This document shows, piece by piece, positions 1-9,450 of a stretch of 64,000 nucleotides of DNA. The DNA is from Clostridia bacterium. Its GTDB lineage: Bacteria; Bacillota; Clostridia; TANB77; CAG-508. The notes below the pieces were generated by a model. It saw nothing but the letters and a program-made list of their open reading frames with translations, did no database searches and had not been told where the DNA came from. Each line of letters starts with the position of its first letter. Position 1 is the stretch's first letter. The position numbers and the translations under genes are program-made. The stretch lies in assembly GCA_029258515.1 (NCBI GenBank), contig JARHYK010000014.1, positions 124,001 through 188,000 of the forward strand, read 5' to 3'.

Positions 1-1298
1 TGAACTTTCTTTTTATTTTCACCTTTTACAGAATTGTCTGTCCAAGTTCTCAAATCCATAAATAATATTTCATTTTCTCTATTTCGTAAAGTTCTATTAT
101 GATATATACCACCTTTTTTATTTTGATTAAGAATCCAAAGTGTAACACTTATATCTGTTGTAATAAATAATTCTCTTGGAAGTACAATAATTGCTTCTAT
201 CTTATCCTTTTGAATTAACTTTTTACGAATTTCTAAAGTATCACTATCATTTAAAGCACCATTTGCAAGTAAAAATCCTGCAACACCATCTGTTTTTTTC
301 AAATGCGAAAGCATATGTAATATCCATGCATAATTAGCATTACTTTCTGGAGGAATAGCATACTCTGCCCATCTTGAATCATCAGCGAGATTAGAATTAT
401 ACCAGCCTTTCAAATTAAAAGGTGGATTAGCCATTATATAATCAAAATCTATACCTTTATGTAGATCTTTCGTAAAAGTAGATTCATAATCATTTCCTAA
501 ATTATGACTTATTCCTCTTAAAGCTAAATTCATCTTAGCTAATCTATACGTAGCAGCCTCTTTTTCTTGGCCATAAACATTAATTTTACTAATATCTCCT
601 TGCTTAGATTTTACTAGGTCAGCACATTGTATAAACATACCACCTGACCCACAACATGGATCATATAAAGTTCCATCATATGGTTCTATTAAAGATGCTA
701 TTAATTTAACTACATCATGTGGTGTATAAAATTCTCCTTCTTCTTTTGTTGCATTTACAGCAAATTCTTTCAAAAAATATTCATATACACGACCTATAAG
801 ATCTTTTTCTTCCCCAAATGTCTTATGAGATATTTTATTTACTTCATCTACTATTTTTTTAATATCATTAGCAGCTAAATTTCTTTGAGTAAATGTACCT
901 TCAACAAAACATCCTTTCAATTGTTCGCTACTATCATTAATAACTTTCAATGCATTGTCCAGAGCAACATTTAATTGTGTTGCTGGAGTATTTATAATCT
1001 CACTCCATCTAGCCTCTTTAGGTAAATAATATGTTCCATCAGTAAAAGTGGCATCTTCAAAAAAAGCCTTTCTTATATTTTCATCATCTGGATTTAAATT
1101 TTGCTCAATCAATTTCTTCCTTAAATTCTCTATCCCATCTTCATATTTTTCTCCAATAAATCTAAGAAAAACTAAAGTTAACATCATATCTCTTTTTTCA
1201 AAAAAAGAACCAGAATTTCGAGCAGCTCTTAAATAATCTCTACAATTAAATAGAATTTTATCTAAATTTAATCTTTCTTCTTTTACTTTTTTTGCCAT
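1..1298 (-). CDS. hsdM: Type I restriction-modification DNA methyltransferase subunit (HsdM), 3' end beyond window
   Basis: Transfers a methyl group from SAM to adenine as the M subunit of a type I restriction-modification complex. The frame is open from an ATG at 1298, preceded by a GGGAGGA ribosome binding site, to the left edge. Visible: an N-terminal HsdM helical domain starting MAKKVKEERLNLDKILF, the SAM-binding segment DPCCGSGG near residue 215, and the amino-methylase catalytic motif NPPF near residue 290, inside DYIMANPPFNLKG. The usual family length is about 500 residues and roughly 430 are present. The S and R subunits would lie to the left on the same strand. No in-frame CGG codon is present. 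Confident on family. Confidence 0.93.
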   Translation of the reverse strand, partial: MAKKVKEERLNLDKILFNCRDYLRAARNSGSFFEKRDMMLTLVFLRFIGEKYEDGIENLRKKLIEQNLNPDDENIRKAFFEDATFTDGTYYLPKEARWSEIINTPATQLNVALDNALKVINDSSEQLKGCFVEGTFTQRNLAANDIKKIVDEVNKISHKTFGEEKDLIGRVYEYFLKEFAVNATKEEGEFYTPHDVVKLIASLIEPYDGTLYDPCCGSGGMFIQCADLVKSKQGDISKINVYGQEKEAATYRLAKMNLALRGISHNLGNDYESTFTKDLHKGIDFDYIMANPPFNLKGWYNSNLADDSRWAEYAIPPESNANYAWILHMLSHLKKTDGVAGFLLANGALNDSDTLEIRKKLIQKDKIEAIIVLPRELFITTDISVTLWILNQNKKGGIYHNRTLRNRENEILFMDLRTWTDNSVKGENKKKV

Positions 1299-1491
1299 TT
1301 TAATATCCTCCCAAAAATTTTATAATAATATCCAATAATAATCATAATAAATATATATAATTCTTTCTTACCGTATTTAAATATAATACATATATATCAT
1401 ATATAAATTATTTTTTCAAATATTTTCCTATTTTTTGTAAATATTTGTCGAATTTTCTTGGTATAAAATTGGGATTTTTTACACAAGGAAT
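1299..1491. other. Intergenic region upstream of hsdM
   Basis: AT-rich spacer holding the hsdM promoter region on the minus strand and the tail of the decayed relaxase. No ORF or RNA gene is seen. Confidence 0.5.
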
Positions 1492-2621
1492 TTATAATAT
1501 TAGCTTTTTCTTTTCATTCTGTCTAGCAAATTCTTTTATCTTTTCCTTTACTTCTATACTTTCCTTCTCAATTTTTTCACAAGTTTTAATCTCTTTTCTT
1601 AAACTTGTTATCCTATCTGAAACCTCCATTATTTCTTTAGTAACTTCATCTTTTTCTTCATCTAACTTAAGATTATATCTTTTATAATAAAGTCTATTTC
1701 TTTCATTTAAAGTTTTATTTAATTTATCTTGTTTTAGTTCTTTAATTGCTTTCCCATCTTCAATTGTTTCTATTTTGTATTTACAAGTAAATCTAATTAT
1801 TTCAGAATACATATCCATCTTCTTAACTTCAGCTCTCATTTCAGGTGTTAATTTATGTTTTTCATTATATTTAGGATATAGTTTTAATAAATATCTGTAG
1901 TAATAATAAAGTGCTATTATTCCTTTAGGTTTGTATTTCTTTTTATATTCATTTTTTCTTGAATAATATTTACATTTACTTGTTTTATAAAATACTGGTC
2001 TTTGTGGTCTTTCTATTTCATGCTCTAATATTTTTCTATTAATATTTTCTGGTAAATAATCTTCTCCAAATTCCCTTTCTAATCTAATATATCTTTTGTA
2101 AGGATCTCTTCTTATTCTTAATTTATTTGCTCTGTAGTAATAATGATATCCCATACTTCTTAAACACTTCTAAAATTCTATTGGTGCAAAAGCATATATA
2201 ATAGCATAATCCACATCCTCTTTTGCAAATTTATAATAATCTGTTTCTTGCATAGATTTTTTATAGAATTTTCAAAATTTATTTCTGATTTACAAGTTTT
2301 TTCTTGTGATACACTTAATCCATATTCTTCACAAAGTTCATCAGAAGTTTTACGAAGTAAAGCTGTATTTGTTAAATTACTATAATACTTTTTTTCATCT
2401 TTAAATGATACTGAATTTATTACAAAATGATTGTGTAAATTATCTGTATTTAAATGTGTTGAAACAACAACTTCAAATCTACCGCCCCACATTCCTTCTG
2501 CAAGTCTTACACCAATTTCATGAGCAGTTTTTGCATCTAATTCTCCATTCTTAAAAGATTGCACTGCATGAAATCTTTGAATACCTTTTTTCTTATTAAA
2601 TTTATTTTTAGTTTCTAACAT
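1492..2621 (-). pseudogene. Decayed relaxase/mobilisation nuclease (copy 1)
   Basis: Remnant of a VirD2-like relaxase (PF03432-type) that would nick oriT. The upstream piece (2178-2621) keeps the histidine motif HLNTDNLHNHFVINS; the downstream piece (1492-2154) is the helical C-terminal half starting at MGYHYYYRANK. It lacks the first ~50 residues seen in the second relaxase of this window (37680-38982), has a frameshift near 2260, and has a stop inside the link region (near 2170, between PIEF and KCLRSMGY). No CGG codon lies at the break, so this is ordinary decay, unlike the recoded genes elsewhere. It marks an old mobilisable element next to the methylase. Confidence 0.85.
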
Positions 2622-2727
2622 TTTTTAACTTTTTTTATTTTTGCAACGTATAAAAAAATATTTAACTAGAATTATTCCAAAAAATAATATATAATATAAC
2701 TAAAAATAAATTATATGGAGGTTTATT

Positions 2728-3261
2728 ATGTATAATCGAATTTCTATCATAGGTGGCTCTGGTAGTGGTAAAAGTACTTTAGCTACTCTTTTATCTAAAG
2801 AATTACAAATACCTGCTATTCATTTAGATAGTATCAACTTTAATGAGAACTGGACTGAAATTGATAAAAATGAACGTGATAAAATAATTTCAGAAAAATC
2901 TAAAGCAGATAAATGGATTATAGATGGAAACTATAATAAAACTCTCAAAGAGCGTTTGGATAAAGCAGATTTAATAATATGGCTTGATTATTCTACTTTT
3001 GCTCTTTTAAAAGGAATATTTAAAAGATATATTAATTTACACAACAAAGAAAGAGCAGAAATTCCTGGATGTAAAGAACGTCTTAATTTTAGTTTTATAA
3101 AATATGTTGCAACTTATAACAAAACTAAAAGGCTAAAACTTATACAAATTTTAAAAGATATTCCAAAAGAAAAAATTCTAACTTTTAAAAATCAAAAAGA
3201 TTTAAATAAATGGTTAATAGATTTTACTAATAATAAAAATATTTTGAAAAGTATAAATTAA
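2728..3261 (+). CDS. P-loop nucleotide kinase-like protein (FlaR / topology modulation family)
   Basis: A 177-residue AAA-type small kinase of the adenylate-kinase-like or topology-modulation group. It has Walker A GGSGSGKST at residues 9-17, then the HLDSINF substrate-side motif typical of this family and a WIIDGNY segment. The usual length is 170-180. It starts at an ATG with GGAGG a few bases upstream. It opens a same-strand cassette with Nudix, GNAT and methyltransferase genes, short spacers suggesting one operon. The substrate is unknown; it could phosphorylate a small nucleotide-like or drug molecule. Confidence 0.8.
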   Translation: MYNRISIIGGSGSGKSTLATLLSKELQIPAIHLDSINFNENWTEIDKNERDKIISEKSKADKWIIDGNYNKTLKERLDKADLIIWLDYSTFALLKGIFKRYINLHNKERAEIPGCKERLNFSFIKYVATYNKTKRLKLIQILKDIPKEKILTFKNQKDLNKWLIDFTNNKNILKSIN

Positions 3262-3278
3262 GGAGGTCAATATGGATA

Positions 3279-3701
3279 ATGGATAAATTTAGAGAAATAA
3301 GACCAATCGTATTAGGTCTTGCAATTAAAAATAATAAAATACTTGTTGGAGAATTTTATGATAATGTTAAAAATCAAACTTTCTACAGATGTTTAGGTGG
3401 TGGAATAGAATTTTTAGAAAAAAGTACTGATGCTTTAAAAAGAGAATTTAAAGAAGAAATAAATGTGGATATAGTTATAAAAGATTTTTTAGGTGTCTCT
3501 GAGAGCATATTCGTTCTAAATGGTAAAAATGCACATGAATTAGTCTTTTTCTATTCAGTTGAAATACTAGATGAATATTATAAAGAAGAATACCATATAA
3601 AAGAAGAAAAGTGTGAATATACAGCGAAATGGATAGATATTGATGAATTTAAAAATAAGAAAAAAATATTATATCCAGAAACCATTTTTAAATATTTATA
3701 G
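3279..3701 (+). CDS. Nudix hydrolase
   Basis: Hydrolyses a nucleoside diphosphate linked to another group. The Nudix box begins at Gly41 and runs through E47 to R55-E56-x2-E59-E60 (REFKEE), complete for metal binding. 140 residues, normal for a minimal Nudix protein. The start is odd: the AGGAGG at 3261-3266 sits closest to an ATG at 3272 that opens only a four-codon ORF (stop at 3284-3286). The real ATG at 3279 overlaps that mini-ORF in another frame, perhaps by a small duplication of ATGGATA. Same operon as the kinase before it. Confidence 0.88.
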   Translation: MDKFREIRPIVLGLAIKNNKILVGEFYDNVKNQTFYRCLGGGIEFLEKSTDALKREFKEEINVDIVIKDFLGVSESIFVLNGKNAHELVFFYSVEILDEYYKEEYHIKEEKCEYTAKWIDIDEFKNKKKILYPETIFKYL

Positions 3702-3768
3702 TAATATGAAAAAATCTATTTTGAAATTTTATTTAATTCTAAAATAATTAATTTTTTAAGGAGTTTCT

Positions 3769-4233
3769 ATGTTAAAAATTTATAATTTAATGGATAAGCC
3801 TGAATATATTGAAGAAGTTGCTACTTTAACACAAAAAGAATGGGGTAACATTTCTTATTCAAAAGAAAAGGTAAAAGAAAAAATATCAACTAAAATATCA
3901 AAAATTAAAGCTAATTTTAATAATCCTCTTTATTGTAAGTTAATATTACTAAAAGATAATGGTTTGGTTGGATTTATATCTATATTTCCTAGTGATGGTG
4001 ACGAATGTCTAGACTTGGAACCTTGGTATTCAACTATGTTTGTTAAAAGTTGTTATAGAAATAAAGGCTATTCTAAAATTTTGAATGATGCTATTCTTTT
4101 TGAAGCAAAGAAAAGAGGATTTAAAAATATTTATTTAAAAACAAATTTAGTAAATTATTATGAAAAATTTGGAGCAATTTATTTGAAGAATTTGAAAAAT
4201 GGCGAAAGATTATATTATTTTAAATTAAATTAA
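3769..4233 (+). CDS. GNAT-family N-acetyltransferase
   Basis: A 154-residue acetyl-CoA-dependent acyltransferase fold. Visible are the beta-strand 4 and motif A region (WYSTMFVKSCYRNKGYSKIL), the RNKGYS part being the acetyl-CoA pyrophosphate-binding loop, and a C-terminal NYYEKFGA typical of GNAT motif B. Preceded by AAGGAG. Third gene of the small-enzyme cassette. The substrate cannot be told from sequence; aminoglycoside or small-amine acetylation are options. Confidence 0.85.
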   Translation: MLKIYNLMDKPEYIEEVATLTQKEWGNISYSKEKVKEKISTKISKIKANFNNPLYCKLILLKDNGLVGFISIFPSDGDECLDLEPWYSTMFVKSCYRNKGYSKILNDAILFEAKKRGFKNIYLKTNLVNYYEKFGAIYLKNLKNGERLYYFKLN

Positions 4234-4261
4234 GTATAAACAAAATTAAGGAGTTAATTTT

Positions 4262-4909
4262 ATGATAGGAAATTCATTTAACTACGATAATAAAAAAGAA
4301 GAAAACTTTCCAATACTAAAAGTACAATTTGATTCAGAATTAAAAAGATTTTTACATTTTGTACCTGGAAAAGAAGTTTTAGATTTAGGAATTGGACAAG
4401 GTACTAATTCTATACCTTTATTCAAACAAGGATTCAATATTACAGGAGTTGATTGTTCATCTAAATGTTTACACATCTGCAAAGAAAATTGTCCAGAAAT
4501 AAATTTAATTCAAAGTGATATTAGAGCTTTTAATATAGAAAAAAACAAATATGATTTAATGCTATCTAGATATGTATTACACTTTCTTCATAAAGATGAA
4601 AGTTATAAAATAATTGAAAATATGAAAAATAATGTAAAAGAAAATGGATTAATTTATATAACAGTGTTTTCTACTGAAGATTTTAGAATAAAAAATTTTT
4701 CTAACACTCCTGATTTTGAAGAATTAGAAAATCATATTTTTCATAATAAAATTAATGATACTTATATTAGTTTCTTTACTAAAGAAGAAATAAAAAATTT
4801 ATTTAGTGACTTTAAGCTTTTATTAGTAACAGAATCATTCTTTTTAGATGAAAGACAAGAAAATACATCTTATAGTGGTGTTATAAAATATATTGGTCAA
4901 AAAGTATAA
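4262..4909 (+). CDS. Class I SAM-dependent methyltransferase
   Basis: A 215-residue Rossmann-fold methyltransferase. Motif I is VLDLGIGQGTNS near residues 39-50, followed by the acidic motif GVDCS and motif IV YDLMLSRYVLHFL. The sequence resembles tellurite-resistance (TehB-like) or ubiE-like small methyltransferases. Start ATG has an AAGGAG 8-10 bases before. It ends the kinase-Nudix-GNAT cassette. The substrate is unknown. Confidence 0.87.
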   Translation: MIGNSFNYDNKKEENFPILKVQFDSELKRFLHFVPGKEVLDLGIGQGTNSIPLFKQGFNITGVDCSSKCLHICKENCPEINLIQSDIRAFNIEKNKYDLMLSRYVLHFLHKDESYKIIENMKNNVKENGLIYITVFSTEDFRIKNFSNTPDFEELENHIFHNKINDTYISFFTKEEIKNLFSDFKLLLVTESFFLDERQENTSYSGVIKYIGQKV

Positions 4910-4935
4910 AAATAAATGAAGAAAAACAAAATAAT

Positions 4936-5043
4936 ATGATTTGTGCTAAATGTAGTGGAACATTAGTTAAATGTTCTGGTAAATATGGTAAATTTATTGG
5001 ATGTTCTAATTATCCTAAATATGAGTATATTGAAAAATACTAG
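4936..5043 (+). pseudogene. Topoisomerase-type C4 zinc-ribbon fragment
   Basis: A 35-codon ORF with two cysteine pairs (CAKC near the start; two further cysteines at residues 13 and 23) around KYGKFIGCSNYPKYEY, the signature of the zf-C4_Topoisom finger at the C-terminus of topoisomerase I and some nucleases. The last expected cysteine pair is incomplete. The same frame is open upstream into the methyltransferase end, so it may be the tail of a lost gene. A functional small peptide cannot be excluded. Confidence 0.5.
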
Positions 5044-5109
5044 TATTATTAGACTAAAAAATAGAGATATGATTATTATCTCTATTTTTGTTAAATTTAC
5101 TTTGTATTG

Positions 5110-5670
5110 TTATTGTAATTTTATTTTAATAGATTTGTTACTCCATAAATTATCTTGGTAAACTAAAGTTAAATTAGAATCATTAATTGGTTCTTCAAAA
5201 ATAATAGTTCCTGAAACAGATCCGTTTTCAATTAATTCACCATGATTTAAAGCAGTGTCATTATTTTCTGTACTAAGTGTAATATTTTCTTGTTGCCCTT
5301 GACTATTTTGAAGCTTAAAATAATAAGGATTATAACTTAAATTTGAGGTTCCTTTGTTTTTTATTGTAACATGAATAATTACAAATTCTTTTCCCGCTTT
5401 TGGCTTATCAAAAGATGAACCTTTTGATTTTTCAATTTTTGTTACAGTAACAGACCCTTTACCTAAAATAGCTTCTTCTCCCACATTATAAATTTTGTTT
5501 TCATCTTCTACTTTAGTATTAGAAGAAGTTGTTGATGAACTAGTTTGAGTAGTAGAATTATTATCAGAAGAACCACTTCCAGCTATTCCTATTACTACAA
5601 TAATTACTATTAACCAAAACCACCATTTTTTATAAATAGGTTTCTTTTCCTTTTCTAGATGTTCTGACAT
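5110..5670 (-). CDS. Membrane-anchored DUF4352 protein
   Basis: 186 residues: a short cytoplasmic start, one transmembrane helix (WWFWLIVIIVVIGIAG, residues ~16-31), a Ser/Thr/Asn-rich linker, then an immunoglobulin-like DUF4352 domain from about residue 60 (VGEEAILGKGSVTVTKIE onward). Likely exposed outside the cell. Members often occur in Firmicute accessory regions; function unknown. Two CGG triplets on the coding strand are both out of frame. Confidence 0.85.
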   Translation of the reverse strand: MSEHLEKEKKPIYKKWWFWLIVIIVVIGIAGSGSSDNNSTTQTSSSTTSSNTKVEDENKIYNVGEEAILGKGSVTVTKIEKSKGSSFDKPKAGKEFVIIHVTIKNKGTSNLSYNPYYFKLQNSQGQQENITLSTENNDTALNHGELIENGSVSGTIIFEEPINDSNLTLVYQDNLWSNKSIKIKLQ

Positions 5671-6022
5671 TATAATATATCCCCTTTCTTATTCTCGTAA
5701 AATGTAAAATAATTTATTTTTATAAATTATGTCTTACCTTTTTACTTTTGGTCACATTATATCACTTTTTGTATTTTATCTCCTATTTTTCATTATATAA
5801 CTTTAACTTTCATTTAGATTGTTTGCCATCTTTTGACTTCATAAAATAATTATTACATTTCGTAAAGATTTTTAATGTCTTATATGAGAAATATTATGAA
5901 TTGTAATAAATAGTTTGCAAGGCAAAAAAAGTTATCGAAATGTAATAGAAAGGATGTATAATACTCTCAATTGAATATGAGCTTATTCCACCATATGAAT
6001 GTTGAAATAAGGTGAAAAAGCA
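5671..6022. other. Intergenic region with inverted repeat
   Basis: About 350 bases, very AT-rich. It contains the promoter side of the DUF4352 gene and, at 5983-6012, an imperfect inverted repeat (CTTATTCC... and ...GAAATAAG) just before the integrase relic start. No further gene is seen. Confidence 0.45.
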
Positions 6023-6283
6023 ATGGATGGAAGTATTAAAAAAAGGGGCGAAATGACTTACAGGTTAATCGTATCAATTGGCAAAAACTTGGATGATTCA
6101 AAATCTAGAAAAATTAAAACATTTCATGGATCTAGGAAAGATGTAGAAATTGCACTTGCAGAATTTGTAACTGAAATAAATTGTGGTTTAGTTTCTGAAT
6201 GTAAACAACTTACTATTGAGAACAGTGCTACAAAAAAATGTAGCACTGTTTTTCATATTGACTTTAATATTAAAATTGTATAA
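6023..6283 (+). pseudogene. Integrase N-terminal fragment
   Basis: The first ~60 residues match the arm-site-binding N-terminal domain of tyrosine integrases (KKRGEMTYRLIVSIGKN, then KIKTFHGSRKDVEIALAEF), comparable in layout to the intact integrase at 11863. It then runs into a strong hairpin (6221-6250) and stops, without core-binding or catalytic domains. A matching C-terminal relic lies at 7355-7590 beyond the amidotransferase gene. I infer that one old integrase was replaced in the middle by other DNA. Confidence 0.7.
6221..6250 (+). terminator. Rho-independent terminator-like hairpin
   Basis: A perfect 12-bp inverted repeat (AACAGTGCTACA / TGTAGCACTGTT) with an A6 loop, inside the 3' part of the integrase relic ORF. 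Only a short T run follows. It probably belonged to DNA that was joined to the integrase fragment. Confidence 0.6.
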
Positions 6284-6571
6284 AATAATTGTATTATAGG
6301 TAGTGTAAAATTAAATATAAAAAATAGCAGACATAAGTTGCTTAAAACTTATCTTTCTAGCCTATTATAATATGTTTTATAATAGCTTAAATAGGTTTTC
6401 CCAGTATTTACAAAACTTAAAAAGCATATAGCTTTTAGTTAAGGTTATACATGATTAATTTAGTATAAAGGAGTAAAGCTTATTTTTAAAGAGATGATTT
6501 AATATTAACACTTTAAGCTATTTTTTATATAAAAACTTTTCACAACCGCATTATACAAGGGGGAAAGTTTA

Positions 6572-7282
6572 ATGAGAAAACCAATAATAGGAATTGTAAG
6601 TAAACCTAAACAAAAAAAAGAAAAAAATATATGGAATAAGATGTATATTGCTGATGAGATCAGGTATTTAATAGTAAAAAATGGTGGACTAGCAATATCT
6701 TTATTATCTCCAGAAGAAACAATGGATTTTAATAAAGATGATATTAATGATAAAAAAATATTAACACAACAAGAAAAAGACGATATCTTTGAATTAGTAA
6801 AATCATGTGATGGTATTATTCTTCAAGGTGGAATGACTAGTTCAAATTATGAAATTGAATATGCAAAAAAAGCCGTTGAATTAAATAAACCTATTATAGG
6901 AATTTGTTCTGGATTTAATAATTTATTGAGAGCATTAGGAGGAAATGTGGAGTTAGATAATACAAATAGTCATAATTATTTAGATGAAAACTATAGACAT
7001 CCTATAACTATTGTTAAAGATACAATATTATATAGTATTATAAAAAAAGATAAAATTGATGTTAATAGTATTCATTCAATGGTAGCCACAAAAGAATCTG
7101 TTGAACCACTAGCAAAAATCTCATCATATTCTGAAGATGGACTAGTTGAAAGTTTTGAATTAAATAATAAAAAGTTTGCGATGGGTATAAAATGGCATCC
7201 TGAATTAATGCTAAACGAACAATATGTAGATGGAATATTTAAAATGTTTATAGATTTCTCTAAAAGAACAGAAGATATGTAA
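6572..7282 (+). CDS. Gamma-glutamyl-GABA hydrolase-like class I glutamine amidotransferase (peptidase C26)
   Basis: 236 residues. Predicted to hydrolyse a gamma-glutamyl amide, as PuuD does in putrescine breakdown. The catalytic triad is visible: nucleophile Cys112 in GICSG, and His209/Glu211 in KWHPEL; the oxyanion region is GIILQGGMTSS. Strong GGGGG ribosome site before ATG. It sits alone between two halves of a dead integrase, so it may be cargo of the old element or an inserted gene. The true substrate may be a gamma-glutamyl intermediate other than GABA. Confidence 0.85.
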   Translation: MRKPIIGIVSKPKQKKEKNIWNKMYIADEIRYLIVKNGGLAISLLSPEETMDFNKDDINDKKILTQQEKDDIFELVKSCDGIILQGGMTSSNYEIEYAKKAVELNKPIIGICSGFNNLLRALGGNVELDNTNSHNYLDENYRHPITIVKDTILYSIIKKDKIDVNSIHSMVATKESVEPLAKISSYSEDGLVESFELNNKKFAMGIKWHPELMLNEQYVDGIFKMFIDFSKRTEDM

Positions 7283-7354
7283 AATATGAAAGTCATTGTA
7301 TTAATATGTGTAAGAATCAAATTATTTTTATAACACAAAATACAGGAAAAATAA

Positions 7355-7590
7355 AAAATAAGTCCAGTAGTATTACAAAAATTAATGGAAAACATTGATG
7401 TTCTGTAACATTAAATGCATATTCTTCTGTATTTGATAACTATAAGAGAGATTAACTTGAAAAAGTAAATGAATATTATATGGAACAAAATTTAACTGAT
7501 AATTCAAATGCGAATTTATTAACTTTAGATGAGCCAAATATTTTTATTAAAACTATGGATAAAGAAGATGATAAGTTATATGAAAGATAA
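7355..7590 (+). pseudogene. Integrase C-terminal fragment
   Basis: Reading with one frameshift near 7402 and one stop near 7452, the segment gives VLQKLMENIDV then SVTLNAYSSVFDNYKRD and LEKVNEYYMEQNL, the C-terminus of a tyrosine recombinase (GHsdvsvTLntY-thvF), with the catalytic tyrosine in LNAYSS. No CGG codon is at the break, so it is true decay. It lies just left of the truncated tRNA copy at 7735, as expected for the integrase of an older element in the same tRNA site. Confidence 0.65.
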
Positions 7591-7734
7591 TGGAGAATTA
7601 TTAAAAAATTTTGTATTACTTTAAAAAACTAAAGGCAGCAAAAATTGCTCCCAAAACTTTTGAAATACAATTTTTATGAGCAATGCTGGGAATAAATCGT
7701 AAAAAATAAAAAAAGAGGCTAAAAGCCTCAAAAT

Positions 7735-7779
7735 TGGTTGCGGGGGCAAGACTCGAACTTGCGACCTTTGGGTTATGAG
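7735..7779 (-). repeat. Left attachment site: truncated 3' half of initiator tRNA
   Basis: 45 bases match the 3' part (anticodon arm, T arm, acceptor, CCA) of the complete tRNA-fMet at 13143. Identity covers both sides of the T stem, with 18 identical bases across the anticodon side. The T stem differs (GCAAG/CTTGC here against GATAG/CTATC in the intact gene), and the changes compensate so that both stems pair. It marks the left end of the 5.4-kb element. Confidence 0.88.
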
Positions 7780-7894
7780 TGCATTTTGGTACTTTTTATA
7801 AAATATTACAAAATATTTTAACCCTTTATATTTCAACACTTACATTGTTTTATATTATCTTTAACTACTATATCTTTTTATATGTTTTTAAAAC

Positions 7895-7909
7895 TTTCGT
7901 AGCTTTTTA
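7895..7909 (+). repeat. Probable integrase arm-type site (left)
   Basis: TTTCGTAGCTTTTTA matches the unit repeated three times at 13061-13092 on the other end of the element, 115 bp inside the left att copy. This is the layout of arm-type binding sites for the integrase N-terminal domain. Confidence 0.6.
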
Positions 7910-8083
7910 TTTTTCTTCTTCTTTAAGATTCTCTAAAGCTATTTTTACTGCTTCTACAACAAATGCTGTAAATGTACAATCTTTACCTTGTATAGCTTTT
8001 TCAACTTCTTCAATAACATTATTTGGAAACCTAATACATTTATTGGTTGTTGGTGGAATTGATGGAATTTTAAATTTTTTAAT
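7907..8083 (-). CDS. Small ribbon-helix-helix-like protein
   Basis: About 58 residues (IKKFKIPSIPPTTNKCIRF... FVVEAVKIALENL), with the short strand and two helices of an Arc/CopG or HicB-antitoxin-like DNA-binding fold. The frame is open to an ATG at 8161. However, the only good ribosome site (GAGGTG at 8090-8095) sits seven bases before an ATT at 8083, so I favour that non-standard start. It is divergent from the membrane protein gene at 8214. Confidence 0.6.
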   Translation of the reverse strand: MKKFKIPSIPPTTNKCIRFPNNVIEEVEKAIQGKDCTFTAFVVEAVKIALENLKEEEK

Positions 8084-8213
8084 TTTTATCACCTCTGCAA
8101 TACATTTGTATATAGTATATGCCATATTTCGCTTTAAATATGCATAGCAATTGTATTGCATATAATAAAATAATATGATATTATATGGTATAATATTGAA
8201 AGGAGGTGTTTAA

Positions 8214-8955
8214 ATGTCAGTAATTGCTTTATTCTTTAGTATTTCATCTTTTGTTCGGAGTTGATATTATGGGTGTTGATTTATCAATACCTTTAGCTAT
8301 AATAGCTTTTATTTTAGGAATTGTTCAGTTAATTAGAAAAAAGGATAAATTAATAAATTCAATTGCTGTTGTTCTTTGCATAATAGTAATAATATGTACA
8401 ATATTCTTTCCTGAAAAAAATATGCAACCAACTAACCCTGATAGAGAACCTATTTCAGAAGAAAAATCAATAGATGATTACCCTAACATAAAAAATAATG
8501 CCAATGAAATCTTAAATGAAATTATGTCAAAAACACTAGGAACTGAGAATAATAAAAATATTTATAAAAATGAACAGTTTAATTTAGACAGCTTTTCTAT
8601 AGATGACTCTTTTATCACTTTATACTATAAGTTTAAGGATATTGATTTAACCTTTAGTTATAAAAATTCAAAATTGTGGTCTATATATATTCAACGTTCT
8701 ATTGTACATAATTTAGATAGAATAGCAACTGATTTAGAATTTTTATCTATAAAACAAGCCATTGCTAATCTTGATATTGTTTCTGCTAAACGAGAAAATT
8801 TTAGTAATGAAGAGGATTATAATAACTATTTAGGAATAACGCTTGGAACAGATAAAAAATATTTATCAAGTGACTTTGTAAAATTCAATAAGGATGGAAA
8901 TTCTATAATAATAAACCGTTTGTCATTTGGTGGGTTTCAATTAATATTTAAATAA
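8214..8955 (+). CDS. Membrane protein of unknown function, read through a +1 shift at CGG
   Basis: The ATG at 8214 has a perfect AGGAGGTG ribosome site, but its frame stops after 16 codons. Codon 15 is CGG (8256-8258); skipping its C gives GTT-GGA-GTT-GAT-ATT-ATG and joins the long downstream frame as MSVIALFFSISSFVG|VDIMGVDL. The joined product (246 residues) has two N-terminal hydrophobic helices (about 1-30 and 39-56) and a soluble part with no family I recognise. An internal ATG at 8269 exists but has no ribosome site. Element cargo. Confidence 0.7.
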
Positions 8956-9124
8956 TAATAATATATATATGTATATTATTTTATATATTATATATGTACC
9001 CGTCCCTCTTTTTATCAATCTTAACAATTAGAGTGTTACCTAGTTTTTTATCTAAACAAAAATAGATTTTTAGAATTATATAATAAAATAAAAAGAAGTT
9101 TTTACCTTCTTTTTATTTTAAATT

Positions 9125-9303
9125 TTATTTTATAATTATAAATTTTAATACTAATAAAAATATTGTAATTGCTTCTAGTATTGCAATATTTCTTGCTATT
9201 CTATAATTTTGTCCCATATTACATAATAAATCAAAAGCAAAACTATGCTCTTCTTCCGGACTTTTTTCATATTTCTTTATTTTTTATCTTTTACTAACTT
9301 CAT
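9125..9303 (-). CDS. Small membrane protein, possibly frameshifted
   Basis: ATG at 9303 with GAAAGGAG upstream reads MKLVKDKK then stops. In the next frame the sequence continues KYEKSPEEEHSFAF through a C-terminal transmembrane helix (AILEAITIFLLVLKFI) to a stop at 9125. The break is in an A6 run (one A too few), not at CGG; the CGG triplet here is out of frame. It may be a mutation, a sequencing error or slippage. No known family. Confidence 0.4.
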
Positions 9304-9450
9304 TTTCTTTCTCCTTTCATTTTTTCCTTTTAAATGCTTTTATAATAATTTTTATATAAAAGATATGTAATAACATTACTTTAATATATAATTCTAAAAT
9401 TCATTGATTTTCTCAATGAATTTTAAGCATATATTTGATTTTAAATGTTA

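Noticed and set aside
1492-2621. Relaxase copy 1 as another CGG-recoded gene
   Set aside because: No CGG on the coding strand at the breaks; it also has a nonsense codon and a missing N-terminus, so it is simply decayed.
9125-9303. Small membrane ORF as an eleventh CGG case
   Set aside because: Its CGG triplet is out of frame in the coding reading; the break is in a poly-A run and of the opposite sign.
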